Below are positions 14,401 to 20,112 of a DNA stretch of 51,765 bases, in pieces (position 1 is the stretch's first letter; every line of letters begins with the position of its first letter). The translations under genes were made by a program, and so were the position numbers. The DNA lies in assembly GCA_024401415.1 (NCBI GenBank), contig JAKSLC010000003.1, forward strand, positions 1 through 51,765. Direction: 5' to 3'. This DNA comes from Bacteroidales bacterium. Lineage in GTDB: Bacteria > Bacteroidota > Bacteroidia > Bacteroidales > Marinilabiliaceae. A model generated the notes under the pieces. The model did not search any database. It saw only the letters and a program-made list of their open reading frames with translations, and was not told the DNA's origin.

Positions 14401-17400
14401 GATGGATAATTGATAGTTATGTTCACCTTATTGTCGTTGATGATATCATCCACACAATAAGAACGGTTCATATTGTGCTGCAACTCGCGCTCGAACCTAT
14501 AGTTTCTGCTGTACGTTGCCGTACAACCTCTGTTGCTTCCTCTACACTCACTTCCGTTGTCAACGTTTAGCGTCACTGTCTGGTTCTTGCCTCGAGGCAT
14601 GTTGCCAGGGATTAGAACATAGTAGTCATGACCAACTGTATTTTCAGCATCCGCCTCAGCTATCTTCTCCACAAAGCTGTTCGTTACAAACTCATAGTAG
14701 TAATCATTCGCATCTTTGTTCACTTTCTCGAAGATCGACTTGGCATCTTTAGCAAAGTATATGCCGTCAGCCTTGGCAATCTCTTCAGTAATGAGACTTG
14801 CTGAAAGATATTTTATAGTACCAGTAGGCAACCCACCAGCATCAAATGTTCTGTTCGCATAATACGTATAGTAACTCTCCCTAACAGCATCTATCTTCTG
14901 AGTGGCACTCTGTACCCCTCCTGTCGTAGCCACCTCAAGTGTCATCTCAACCTTGACAATCAAACCAGCTTTACCAACAGCATCTGTGCTTACACTATAG
15001 TCAGTTCCCCATGGTGTTCTACCATTCACCACTCCAGCTGCATCAGTTCTCAAAAATACAGTCTGCTTATAAACACCATCTACATTATGCGTTGCAGGAA
15101 CAGGAATTGAACCTACACTGTAATTTGCATAAGATTTACTTGCAGTCCATTCTACCTGATCCGACTCTCCTTGCGCTACCGAACTCTCATAACGCATTTT
15201 TGGAGTATCATCTCCATTATACTGATACTTATATACATACGGAATCAGCTTATACTTCTTATCGTCGCCAGCGCAGATGTAATCCTCCGAATAGCCTGCC
15301 TGAAAATCTTCAGGCAATCCCTCTGCCACAAAGAATACCTCATTATCAATAGGTTGATACAAATACGAGGTATACTTCACTTGGTATGTACACCCAGTAG
15401 CCCCAACATGCAACTCGTATGTCCACTCAATAGGCACACCATTACCATTTCCTCTGTGTCGTGTAAGCGGACTAAATTTATACGAATATGTCTCTCCTAC
15501 CTCTCCTGTATCAAAATCAGGCCACATGATACCTTCTGCCAATAGCTTGCCGTAACCTCCATTCTCAACATCCGGCTTGTTAGGAATACCTGTAATCGTA
15601 ATAGGGTCATTGGTACAGTAACACTTTTGTGCATCTATACTTACATAATTCTCCCACTTCTTGTTGACGGTCATTAAGCCTACTGTAGTGAATACATCAG
15701 GACACATCACTGCCTTAAAGCGTACGCGGTATGTTGTACTGTTCGCATTATTATGAGTCAAAGTCGGCACAAAACCTGGCTTAACCAACGCTATGTATGC
15801 GGCATCTATTCCATTTGGCTTGAAAATTATAGGGTCAAACTGATCGGTTGGAACAGGTACATCTTCTCCATTTACTCTTCTTGTAACTAATTGCAGATTT
15901 CCTTCCGCATCTCGCGTCGTTTTATACAACGGCAAAAGGTCATTCTGATCTCTACCCTCTATATAATAGGTACCATCACCAGGATAAAAGTACTCTCTCA
16001 GGTTTGCTGGATCCGAATCTTCACAGATAGACCACTTCGGATTGTTCTGGTCTATCTTCAACCTTGTAGTATTCGGACGAATAATCAATGTGAAGTCTCT
16101 CGTCTCCGATGTACAAGCTTGCGGATTTGTCTTATCCTTTGCTACTACAAAATAATGATATTCATAGTTCCCGTCACCATTCAATGCTCCTCTCCTGTCC
16201 TCTGGGATACGAGCTGTCAAATAATAATCAGCTCCTGTGTTTACAGTCTCTTGCTTCGCAGCTGATGTATACCAAAAATACTCCAACTTCTCATCAGGCA
16301 CACCATTACCATTGGCTGCAGCATTCAAAACTACATCCTCTCCCTCACATACAATCCTATCCAAACCTTCTGCAGATTCCTTAATAGTAACTGTTGGCAC
16401 ATCTGGACGAGGATTAACCTGAAAAACTATCCTCTTCGTCTGACATGAAACAACAGTTTCGCTCTCTGCTTCAACCCATATCTCATACGTGCCCGTTCTT
16501 ACTCCATAATCAGAAGCCTTAAATGAATAGGTAAATGAATAATCTTGTACCTTATCTATTTTTGCACTATTGGTACGACCCGCGATATTGTAATACTCTG
16601 TCTTATCTACACCTGTGCCGACAATACGCACTTTGAAACTATGCTCTTGCCCAATATCCTTTAGGAAGGTAATAGTCGACTTAATATTTGAATTCAAATC
16701 ATCCAAACAGTAGTAGTTACCCTCTAACGTAGATGTAATATCCGGATCGTACTGACGCTTTATAACTTTAATGTCATCTGACCTATAACTAGCCTCACAT
16801 CCATACGCATTTGTAGCCGTAACATAATATGTTCCCTCTTTAATATTCTGATAAGTAACAACACCCGCACCTCCAGGCTCTGTAATATTGGTATTATTAG
16901 AACCCTTCAAAGTGTATGTGGATTGCCCATCCGTAGGAACAACTACATCAACTCCAGAATCTCCACAATAATAGAATGTTCTATCATTCAAAGTTGGCTT
17001 CTCCGGCTTCCCTGGTACAAAAACGCCATCGTATGGCTTTACTAACGTCCTACATGCATTACCAGCATCCTCTCTTTGCGCATATACATAGTACGTAAGA
17101 TTTTTCCCCGTCTCTGACGTCTTTGTTCCAAAATCTATAGTTCCACCAGTATTACCAGTTTTTTTAGATGCTATTATACCACCAACACCATTTTCATCAA
17201 TCGCTTCTAACAAATACAAAGTATTAGCTGTGGTTCCTGTAACTTGAATCTTAAACTGACAGGTTCCACTAGGAGTTATTACCAAATTAGCACTAGGCTG
17301 CGCTATTCCATTGTTAGCAATTGTCAACGACCCTGAAACATCCCCCGTAAGAGAGCAGCCTACAACCTGAGCCTTAACCTTATAAACACCAGCCGCCGGA

Positions 17401-18014
17401 TTAGTCCCTAAATTAAAAGAAACAGATCCTTGCGCGTTTGCCGATGTCTGTTGCGCAATTTGATTTCCATCACGATATAGATAATACCTCACATTAGGTT
17501 CCGCATTCTGCACCCAAATTATCTTATTATCCAAATTACCTCCCTCTTTACACAATACCTGTGTTCCAATCGTTGTTGCGCCACTAAGTCCTGTTACAGT
17601 GAAATAATCTGAACTCGTTGGATTCCCCCAACCACTCCACTGATTCGTACTTCTATTACATTGTACACGATACCTGCCCTTAGCATTCACGAAAAACAAC
17701 ATAGGCTGACCTGATGCCGTCGCTTGAACTCGGGTGACTGTTTGCCCACCCTGTTGCTGAGCAAACGCTACCTCCGCTCCATTCTCATCCACTACGCGGT
17801 ACCAATAATTTTCCGTAACACCATTAACAGTGATATGTGTAGAAACATCGCCAGCACACCCCGTCGTCGACCCAGTCAATGTCTGGCCCCAAGCCTCAAC
17901 ACCAAGCAACAACATCGCAGCCAGAAACGCAACGCAATGCATCATATACTTAACTACTAAACGCGACTTCATCATATAAAGCCTTATATTTTGTATATAA
18001 AATCTCTTACTCAT
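78..18014 (-). CDS. Giant SprB-like repeat surface adhesin, 3' end apparently truncated
   Basis: Encodes 5,978 residues (over 600 kDa), close in size to Flavobacterium johnsoniae SprB, the mobile cell-surface adhesin exported by the type IX secretion system. A signal peptide is visible: basic MKSR, a hydrophobic FLAAMLLLG stretch and a likely cut after AWG. The Met-Met pair at codons 14-15 (start 17975) gives a more normal signal peptide than the first ATG. Residues about 40-2070 hold diverse Ig/PKD-like beta modules, each with a conserved Cys. From about residue 2076 come roughly 35 SprB-type modules of 75-100 residues, with the pattern C.G...G.I.L.V.GG..PY.Y.W, then L..G.Y.V.VTD..GC. SprB-family proteins normally end in a T9SS sorting domain. 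None is present: the last residues (IIFICVSNLFHVS) resemble no module, and the stop lies at 78-80. I infer a truncated or misjoined 3' end. The cell-surface adhesin or gliding role is by family only. No consensus promoter was found upstream. Confidence 0.88.
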   Translation of the reverse strand: MSKRFYIQNIRLYMMKSRLVVKYMMHCVAFLAAMLLLGVEAWGQTLTGSTTGCAGDVSTHITVNGVTENYWYRVVDENGAEVAFAQQQGGQTVTRVQATASGQPMLFFVNAKGRYRVQCNRSTNQWSGWGNPTSSDYFTVTGLSGATTIGTQVLCKEGGNLDNKIIWVQNAEPNVRYYLYRDGNQIAQQTSANAQGSVSFNLGTNPAAGVYKVKAQVVGCSLTGDVSGSLTIANNGIAQPSANLVITPSGTCQFKIQVTGTTANTLYLLEAIDENGVGGIIASKKTGNTGGTIDFGTKTSETGKNLTYYVYAQREDAGNACRTLVKPYDGVFVPGKPEKPTLNDRTFYYCGDSGVDVVVPTDGQSTYTLKGSNNTNITEPGGAGVVTYQNIKEGTYYVTATNAYGCEASYRSDDIKVIKRQYDPDITSTLEGNYYCLDDLNSNIKSTITFLKDIGQEHSFKVRIVGTGVDKTEYYNIAGRTNSAKIDKVQDYSFTYSFKASDYGVRTGTYEIWVEAESETVVSCQTKRIVFQVNPRPDVPTVTIKESAEGLDRIVCEGEDVVLNAAANGNGVPDEKLEYFWYTSAAKQETVNTGADYYLTARIPEDRRGALNGDGNYEYHYFVVAKDKTNPQACTSETRDFTLIIRPNTTRLKIDQNNPKWSICEDSDPANLREYFYPGDGTYYIEGRDQNDLLPLYKTTRDAEGNLQLVTRRVNGEDVPVPTDQFDPIIFKPNGIDAAYIALVKPGFVPTLTHNNANSTTYRVRFKAVMCPDVFTTVGLMTVNKKWENYVSIDAQKCYCTNDPITITGIPNKPDVENGGYGKLLAEGIMWPDFDTGEVGETYSYKFSPLTRHRGNGNGVPIEWTYELHVGATGCTYQVKYTSYLYQPIDNEVFFVAEGLPEDFQAGYSEDYICAGDDKKYKLIPYVYKYQYNGDDTPKMRYESSVAQGESDQVEWTASKSYANYSVGSIPVPATHNVDGVYKQTVFLRTDAAGVVNGRTPWGTDYSVSTDAVGKAGLIVKVEMTLEVATTGGVQSATQKIDAVRESYYTYYANRTFDAGGLPTGTIKYLSASLITEEIAKADGIYFAKDAKSIFEKVNKDANDYYYEFVTNSFVEKIAEADAENTVGHDYYVLIPGNMPRGKNQTVTLNVDNGSECRGSNRGCTATYSRNYRFERELQHNMNRSYCVDDIINDNKVNITINYPSRYLPLSDSNIDITGAPVKDSFGNIHNYDYEGVAGTSRIKIYRLDNVDAADLSGDTDFDDASLTYYTTFGSQTESYAGDTKSRSYKLIEITSGSQTAKPTIKYDSDGIGDVTFDLNADGQPVSFDFSVDGGVAGAGVYVFSWTFIEANGCATKKVWPVFVTKGKVPFAIFHGTTYDSRHNNDALDNTIVDEEYPVTKSRADALKVKAPWLESNASWFDANGDLMSAAAPALTVCYNAADLNTDNRYVSENILQFHAREIAGTQAGTYYIEPVPAHVVDPTIHAPADPENPGAGRILVPVKDVYKTVIADYFNGSMQESHYLNDAALYTVDLVPGMMYRVYYYEGCGEPFCRYIEIPGNTGLTLDLNDSYCTNAVESTDATGGYIIYNNEKYIIFHAIDNSALGYQDGRFSLNQQGYDDVLAWKRLPNAGLATGDQDTDGFGKYIDVDGNGSYSEEERSFPWKDNIGRVCLLNITNYLRRATITKSPLTVRFDFTVAGGSECNYMVQKTTTIINIVKANFVVEGKSGANEERAFVNGVYNSARKLIGTYPTNVTVNGNSPVPGYGYYQITKENPVGQTVTGVATNLGLEFVFTEDRVVDGTSYTAGQRITTVITDGRFNDSFGTFYINPENLEPAVYNINYIFKADDSFGGCPTAVHRQYLVAPNHAQLPQIDQLYCPEYLSEATDSEGKLLTNWANNPQGSLDVLTRHLTFQRQADVNQDNFGYFKFTIENNSNASQKYDLVLASGANTLRETIEYKVDDDATHKIVQTDNPEAGWKVVASLPVTYYCTESELYVVKSGTTTTDIYGRNAALTAIAADASKKQVIDCKDYQRRVVENGVKKNENVGYVRTVLVKTQPNYDMLKDDFDVIKTCKGDKTGSIELINLRKDNVVIADYSTTRSNYNYQWHYSESSFDEVSKTTNTSMITPNIGVGKTEYKYTSLPEGYYKLRIQDVATGCYYQSATLHLEAVDPVKFYVNVDEAFTCEYTKQGASTPTGTITGRASLTFTTATPPSECDIIWKDKDGNEIEDAHNQTEITGLASGTYTVTVTPKGNGSCGNVVKFVINPIYEPTLTKVETPVTCYLDSDGKVEFDIFHLKSRAEEKKEGDTKNDAATTLYAGYNKFDGEVDFIIDVASVSITKDADTWTKLQTASGRYVIGGSTPLEVDYTYSDVATEEKTDGGLELSRSKFTIKGLRAGTYILWLRYKGYDDCLYPYTFTIGTPSAPVKVERVAIQDITCNGQKDGVIEVTDMSGGNVAGQSLLNYTYSLAKFGTDPAVPAGTQGDPAKCQFSALEAGKYTLTVEDAKGCKAPPMDITIYEPDKVQLTESKYDPCNNTLRVELKSDARGWNTVTPENNPRAHKSTFQVVVADGAVLNGTTRLLSDWKELNAANTYLHTFSLANDAVETNKKLYVHYVSSWVNTTDYTVSRVDEVVISCPDKQEVTVEPMVQIETSSKVDFLCPDNTKESTTTSGTTTVGEQSVAKITASVLYGNNKYHYYQLFKKNPDDVDESGVHTPVDPTPVQQKYVAIAKKSETDNSSYSTHTFSITSDGGNNAGEYILKIYAVDKEGAIVSATDCYVTKEFTINQPSDIRLDQKNIRLDSGKTDGLIELNDIQGGVIPYTYYWKKEGGDKIVGSENKPMIDGLASGKYTIVLTDANGCYIEKTFEIAKNKLNVKSSKTDIQCVENEARPNGSIKLSIEGLYPFAAKPGDANESKHKPYYTITLGDNVYIAPVKADGDTNAEYLIEGLSAGKYSITVTDGNGGSFDVPEIEIIQASNLMEVVATKANLCEPNKGELIYTIKGGAKDKDNKVNYHAYLYKIEAKGGEATSTIVPVKTLKEEETTSTEIKFTDLSDGWYRLVVYDWNSVVSDPTRDNTCNYVFEDVQLTQFKVSLTPTQPDCANGTVKGALEVVTENAIGDLKYKWQYKNLGTDGTPTGDWVDYAGVDKENNKIVSLNPALYKVSVTDAKRVDDLTAEGACALSDEQLITYQKDVKFNNINITTEKCAGDNNNVEAVVALVGFSESERAGLKFEYIGPENFRKTVTIKEATGAVAEYRLNSVDLPTFVDASGKATEVAYKLVVSHSATGCEFENEIKIKGVDKISFDFNIADKCQSESRTLGIDVKTLPFGAASNTEDAWMSLYTLTWTGDSINGIVTNQRELKAPKGGLYTLDISYNDSPCRLAKSIFLPSSIGVDVETFVTSCTGQEDGKIVLTVSPNYEDYVVGKTEEEKAEYPEFGYTYTWKYSQTKIAIDAGTGWGDLPLTAVLSTTDGVLEKGPKGFYRITIKNSTFSCEKSIIVEIKENEVKADIQKFDINSCDTNVKGAVEVKPTAGVGPFVVEVKTDTGLSMNTDKYRKTNVSMGQTISFRGQDENENGLAAGKYLVIITDSKGCTYSQNIEITAITPVTATVKSFDFAQSGKTGKATITVAGGRPTVEAVAGTPGTPAKYNYRIEWLNKTTKESGFQNYTDIDGTAGHTFDLELTGLPMGEYAITVKDSNPASDATSCYVETTLGMNIILPKSGTINPSCSGNDNGKITLEVYGKQAAELIYKVTGKTNTVETEGTLLEYEYATSEYKVKTSSTLSAPAVSGSDPATVVFSGLKPGDYTIEVYDPAYSSADHTTQNAVVKLDKITLAYKKSVAIVSATAQDATCYGNTDGAVTLNVNVSGIENAYIKYDWVLATEGGVEVVTPTRSGSLFTGFGAGKYTVTVSDSREAECKAEKKDIVVKQDPKLTVKLTPDNACTESRTISVAVTSTSGTYDNTYAATNYDFQWSGTGISRNQGYTYSAGKLSNIPNGGEFVLSVAHKTHAGCPITERETLNDLLTLTVVDQTTIDQAQKGTVTLSAAGGVITDYTYYVFKKVAGKTKLTDYNTSTTAGSREPKFSELEAGDYIAFVKSGECEQSTTFTIAAYTELNVTIGGSEISCAGNSDALLTATATGGYAPYTYQWSKDGADIVGATSYEYDGAGPGSYTVTVTDAKGGKAKATKSLLDPISTSFQLMIPTGGDVDKEGKNGKLKIVFDDADLKRVTTADTNNKTTKGEFDAVTGNNEAYYWEEANKRLYVRYTKNSVTVVRQLEIKWEGANISAATPFAQTGLVSGSYSVVVTMLNEQGAKNCATDKAVTFVQPLTATYTAKNTTCTGNNTGEIVINPVGGQGNYTFMWEDVSTTEYGSLSSRSNLKAGTYKARVRDERSRLIEGTLQKDYFFYPSETGWMEIVVLPTYSFNVSGQASDVTCFEEQNGSIGMSVSGGSGSYTFEWSGSGLGLKSGLKVQNQNQLSAGTYRVVVRDEINKCEVSQEFTVGGPTASLEASYEELENVKCSGGATGALKLVIRGGVEPYSYKYKGNKASDWTVVDAAVNGVKVENLKADNYQFVVTDAHGCQKDFAVVITEPELIKITGKTTNVTSRKFVPAVGGGESSYEDTKDGSITISIKGGTPQYHFKWYNVDATKTGDARYSARSASDDNSYQLSGLSVGDYAVKVTEDGNGCESEYFEFHVGNNGQLTVTTPIYRTTVDCSGEKTGIIRVKILTGYAPYTILVDGKVSVSNFDGSTEHVVPNLGIGTYMVTVLDSRGAKYEEPVEIKYTDEENLQPVKATAVVDRIMCYGGSDANIYLKVEGGKPYTETVDGTTQTYYNYNIAPSAKGGKIVSGQTTITGLPANTYTITVTDAHGCPDVIEGVELQEHPEIKLDNFTVTDVPCKGNGTGAIMVSVSGGTGSYKYNWQRKNSRTSDDDYINVANALGVDIHTNQNIRQLNGGYYKLTISCENLYTDGDQKGQKIVNGEGTEQPCIAEFFFTVKEPVSDLKFSKKTGTEDPNIEVTHVSCHGEKNGQIAVTLEGGTPPYRYEWHKATGEMLGSTTAIQNGLGKGEYYVNVFDANGCQISSGNIKVEEPDTYYLSVVKDADCEGSNGNIAITQFNATSGKYEPITVDKLDNYKPKWAGSFTPEKMTAVNATPTVSIEGLNSGYYSVELTKTGACTISRHVELQKKLDVVVDKVNPSCNGVFNGSIMLNVTGGSGKYDYKWYTKEEDAAAKRDNGINGLYYRNGLTTGKYYVVVSDKEKREGYDSQCVFKNGAKEYIEITLEPENDFKVEVEINDVTCFENQDGKMTVNVLNGSGDYTYTWTGTGNGLVNNSQNTQTGLSAGNYSVVIEDQKLGCRVVEQRTVGGATQPLMVNAYQTAPVKCYGESNGEFELNIVGGKAPYRVQVALSGDVKGEAKVITTAGGANTTNSANVTVTGTSFDSGDALAGFNGKAGTYMLYVTDNDGKGCEKAVTVTIDEPQKIKATYDVTGVTSVSYKDNGDIESTSKDGKIAIKDVDGGTKPYKYKWYESDKTTAIANTGDASLIASNLDAKTYYLQVIDKNGCQSELYEIPVGASGALNVTVKKYDATCKGGEGRFDLTISNGTKPYNIYLNEVLYLGNYSEASLVQIPVAAGTYAVRVTDAKGGEWRLSTKTADDKDVYAITITEPSKALTLDIKQDKVLCYDDVYNGSSRLTIKATADGATPDKYSFTLANNGHVEADLNQADFTGLMPGKYVVIAEDGNHCKIQKEIDLVVFDEIKIAADVENVTCAGAMNGSIDLKIEGLLGEPTYEWKRSSSEGGAVDSEFADTSEDLVSISGGYYTVTITDTHDGGGTCSVTKKDILVKEPIAISVTPQLHKDVTCLGASDGKIAVTVRGGTRPYTYAWYNSITGEKLDSESSSLDNISEGIYHVIVTDANGCTGELNNDVTIKIGDTTLTADKYEVKSTKNADTGVTDVTIIFICVSNLFHVS
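2411..4995 (-). repeat. Higher-order repeat copy A (nine SprB modules)
   Basis: Starting at the module with Cys4345 (codon at 4980-4982), nine successive modules match the next block (copy B) in order and in idiosyncratic features. Examples are VTCFEEQNG against VTCFENQDG, a VGG linker, a VG-x-x-G linker before the Cys-plus-G module, and VSCHGEKNGQIAVT against VTCLGASDGKIAVT. Equivalent cysteines are 861, 865 and 840 residues apart in the three pairs I measured. Confidence 0.65.
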
Positions 18015-18237
18015 AGAGGAAATAGTGTCTTTATATCCTAACTTTTTTATATCTTTGTATCAATAGAGATACTTCAACATAATAGCAGTGTATACGAACA
18101 AATCACACATTTGTTGCAAATTTCTCGACGAATCGCACCATTCTCTCCACTATCTTCTATCTCCTCCCTACAAAAAAACAAATACCCGCACCCATCGTCT
18201 TCAACCAATCATCAACAACCCTGACCCCACCAAAAAA

Positions 18238-18726
18238 TCAAGCCACAAGCCGCTTCTCTGCAGTATAATAAAACTCAATGCCATCCACCTCACGACGCAG
18301 ATTCAAATCCACCACAACAGGCACCTCATACCCAACACTTCGATAACAATCCCCATCACAACTACCACAATTACCAACACCCAATTGTCCCCTCTTCAAC
18401 AACCGATAATAATACGACACAGCCATACGACGCGCACCTTTGACATTATGCACTTTCGCTTGGCGCGACCAATATCTCCTCTTTTCCCAATGTTTCATAT
18501 CCTCAGAAGCCCTCTTCTGCGCCTCTGCAAACAGAGTCCTACAAACCCTCTGAACAGCCGTAACATCCATAGCCATAAGCCGATATGTCCCATAACATCT
18601 CTTGATAAAAATTGAACGACCCCCATAAATGGCACTAGAATTTCTCCTAGCCTCATTGCGAGCAATCGTAATGCACTTCTCTCTAATATTCACTAAAGCC
18701 ATATATTCATATTTTACATTTGTCAT
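18238..18726 (-). CDS. Basic conserved-looking hypothetical protein
   Basis: Encodes 162 residues that I do not recognise as a named family. The protein is rich in Arg and Lys and has no signal peptide or membrane segment. A helical, very basic middle (KHWEKRRYWSRQ, KGARRMAVSYYYRLLKR) is followed by a small Cys cluster (NCGSCDGDC) that could bind a metal or form disulfides. Balanced composition and a clean C-terminal domain favour a real gene over the antisense frame. Met9 (start 18702) is an alternative start and fits better with the possible promoter at 18737-18744. It is isolated between the giant adhesin and the GntR regulator, 223 bp upstream of the adhesin on the same strand. A nucleic-acid-binding role would be a guess from charge alone. 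Confidence 0.6.
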   Translation of the reverse strand: MTNVKYEYMALVNIREKCITIARNEARRNSSAIYGGRSIFIKRCYGTYRLMAMDVTAVQRVCRTLFAEAQKRASEDMKHWEKRRYWSRQAKVHNVKGARRMAVSYYYRLLKRGQLGVGNCGSCDGDCYRSVGYEVPVVVDLNLRREVDGIEFYYTAEKRLVA

Positions 18727-18736
18727 TTTTCAGCCA

Positions 18737-18744
18737 CAAAAATA
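18737..18744 (-). promoter_or_regulatory. Possible -7 box for the 162-residue hypothetical gene
   Basis: On the minus strand this reads TATTTTTG, matching TAnnTTTG. No TTTG was found at the expected -33 distance. It is 10 bp from the first ATG and 34 bp from Met9, which favours the later start. Confidence 0.3.
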
Positions 18745-18769
18745 CACCCACCCCAGCACCCACTTTCCC

Positions 18770-18825
18770 TTTTTGTCCCTTTATGTCCGCTTTTTTCCGT
18801 TTATTTCCGTTTATTTCCGTTTCCG
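18770..18825 (+). repeat. 10-bp tandem repeat
   Basis: Five consecutive 10-mers of the form (T/C)TT(A/T)TTTCCG follow each other at 18770-18819, with a partial sixth (TTTCCG) to 18825. The last two full units are identical; the first two are degenerate. Confidence 0.75.
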
Positions 18826-18850
18826 TACAGACGGAGCGTGATCCATCTCA
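18823..18850 (+). repeat. Intergenic repeat element, copy 1
   Basis: The 19 bases from 18823 (CCGTACAGACGGAGCGTGA) are identical to those at 40855-40873, and the following CC and TCTCA are also shared. The element starts with a small hairpin, CCGT-ACAG-ACGG. It is found only in intergenic DNA in this window. Confidence 0.7.
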
Positions 18851-19010
18851 GCGTAATCCATCTCCCACCACTCTTCATCTTCCACCAAGCCCCTCACGCC
18901 CTCACACCTCCCCACACCAACCATAACGGACCATAACGCCCACCCACTCAAACACCACCCCTGATTACCAGCCACTTAACCCCACCAACAAATACTTTTT
19001 TACAAAAAAC

Positions 19011-19041
19011 TTTGCTTTTCAAACTTTATATGATAGCTTTG
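19011..19041 (+). promoter_or_regulatory. Bacteroidetes-type promoter of the GntR regulator-xylB operon
   Basis: TTTG at 19011-19014 and TAGCTTTG at 19034-19041 are separated by 19 bp, a full match to the Bacteroidetes consensus. The predicted transcript start would leave a leader of only about 10-15 nt before the ATG at 19061. Confidence 0.7.
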
Positions 19042-19060
19042 TGACGCAATACAGTATGGT

Positions 19061-20077
19061 ATGGCACAAGATAGAGACGAAATACTAACAAACAGCATAA
19101 CGCTACAGAACGCTCCATCAGGACCTAAATACAAGGCCCTGGTCGACGAAATCGTCGCAGCTATCAATGGTGGTCGACTCCACGAGGGAGATCCACTCCC
19201 TTCTGTCAAGTCCCTATCCGCACAACTCTCCGTCTCTCCAGAAACGGTTTTCAAGGCCTACTCTATACTGAAAGACCAAGGCACAATACAAAGCGTCCCT
19301 AGCAAAGGGTTCTACGTGGCTAATCAAATAGAAAAAGTATTCGTATTTCTAGATACATTTAAGGCGTATAAGGAAGTACTATACGATGCCCTTACCAAGA
19401 ACCTGCCGAAGGACATAATCGCAGATGTCAATTTCCACCACTATAAACCCGAAATCTTTCGCAAACTAATCGAAGAAAGCTTGGGCAAATATACCAAGTG
19501 GATTATAATGCCTTTCAAGGACAATGACGTCGAGGAGGCTATATCTTTAATCGATCCGAACAAACTCCTGATAATCGATTGGAATATATACAAGCCTCAA
19601 GGCGCTTCCGTAATATATCAGGATTTCGGACAGGAACTGGAAAAGGGACTTAATAGCGTTCTCCACCTTCTGAAGAAGTATGACGAGCTGCATTTCCTCT
19701 ACCCAGAATATACCCAACACCCAATAGCGAGCGTTGAGACTTTTGAAAAATTTTGCGAGCAACAAGGGTTTTCTTATAGAGTAGAGACAGACTCCACGCA
19801 GTTCAAAGTACAACGCGGCGTGGCTTACCTGTCCGTTTCTGACCGTATGCTCGGCCACTTCCTCCAACAGAGCCGGGACAACAAACTCAAGGTGGGAGAG
19901 GACGTCGGGTTCATCTCTTATAACGAAACCCCTATGAAACCGTTCATCGATAGAGGTATCACCGTATTCTCAACAGATTTCCAATTACTGGGAAAAAAGG
20001 CCGCCGATTTCGTCGTGAATGGCAAACATATCGAACACTGCATCCCATCAAGGATGATTATTAGAGAAAGCTTATAA
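19061..20077 (+). CDS. GntR-family transcriptional regulator with sugar-binding-like C-terminal domain
   Basis: Encodes 338 residues. Residues about 22-90 form a GntR winged helix-turn-helix, visible as the GDPLPSVKSLSAQLSVSPETV core followed by SVPSKGFYV of the wing. The rest (about 95-338) resembles a LacI/periplasmic-binding fold with alternating strands such as WIIMPF, LLIIDW and VGFISYNE, ending in the PSRMIIRESL typical of this class. Regulators of this architecture in Bacteroides control monosaccharide operons; FucR of the fucose operon is one named example. It lies 35 bp upstream of the kinase gene and shares its promoter, so autoregulation plus control of xylB is likely. The effector is not evident; xylose, xylulose or fucose are possible. 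Confidence 0.85.
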   Translation: MAQDRDEILTNSITLQNAPSGPKYKALVDEIVAAINGGRLHEGDPLPSVKSLSAQLSVSPETVFKAYSILKDQGTIQSVPSKGFYVANQIEKVFVFLDTFKAYKEVLYDALTKNLPKDIIADVNFHHYKPEIFRKLIEESLGKYTKWIIMPFKDNDVEEAISLIDPNKLLIIDWNIYKPQGASVIYQDFGQELEKGLNSVLHLLKKYDELHFLYPEYTQHPIASVETFEKFCEQQGFSYRVETDSTQFKVQRGVAYLSVSDRMLGHFLQQSRDNKLKVGEDVGFISYNETPMKPFIDRGITVFSTDFQLLGKKAADFVVNGKHIEHCIPSRMIIRESL

Positions 20078-20112
20078 CACAAACAGAATATAATTAAGTA
20101 AATCAATAAAAG

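Larger units (their letters stand above)
18727..19010. other. Intergenic stretch with pyrimidine-rich tandem repeats and no gene
   Basis: Together with the adjoining promoter, about 330 bp lacks a credible gene. The left half is T/C-rich and holds a 10-bp tandem repeat, then a short element shared with the 40.8 kb intergenic region. The right part (about 18850-18990) is C/A-rich, with no structure I can name. Short frames here are low-complexity Pro/Ser/Thr and are not credible. Confidence 0.6.

Noticed and set aside
13866-14570. 234-residue plus-strand open frame inside the giant adhesin
   Set aside because: It is the antisense shadow of the adhesin; the Ser/Cys/Ile/Arg-rich sequence has no family features. 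The other plus-strand frames under both giant genes were rejected for the same reason.
18088-18615. 175-residue plus-strand open frame opposite the basic hypothetical gene
   Set aside because: Composition is Thr/Ile/His/Pro-rich and repetitive, as expected from the complement of a coding strand. There is no promoter or recognisable domain, and the minus-strand frame looks more protein-like.
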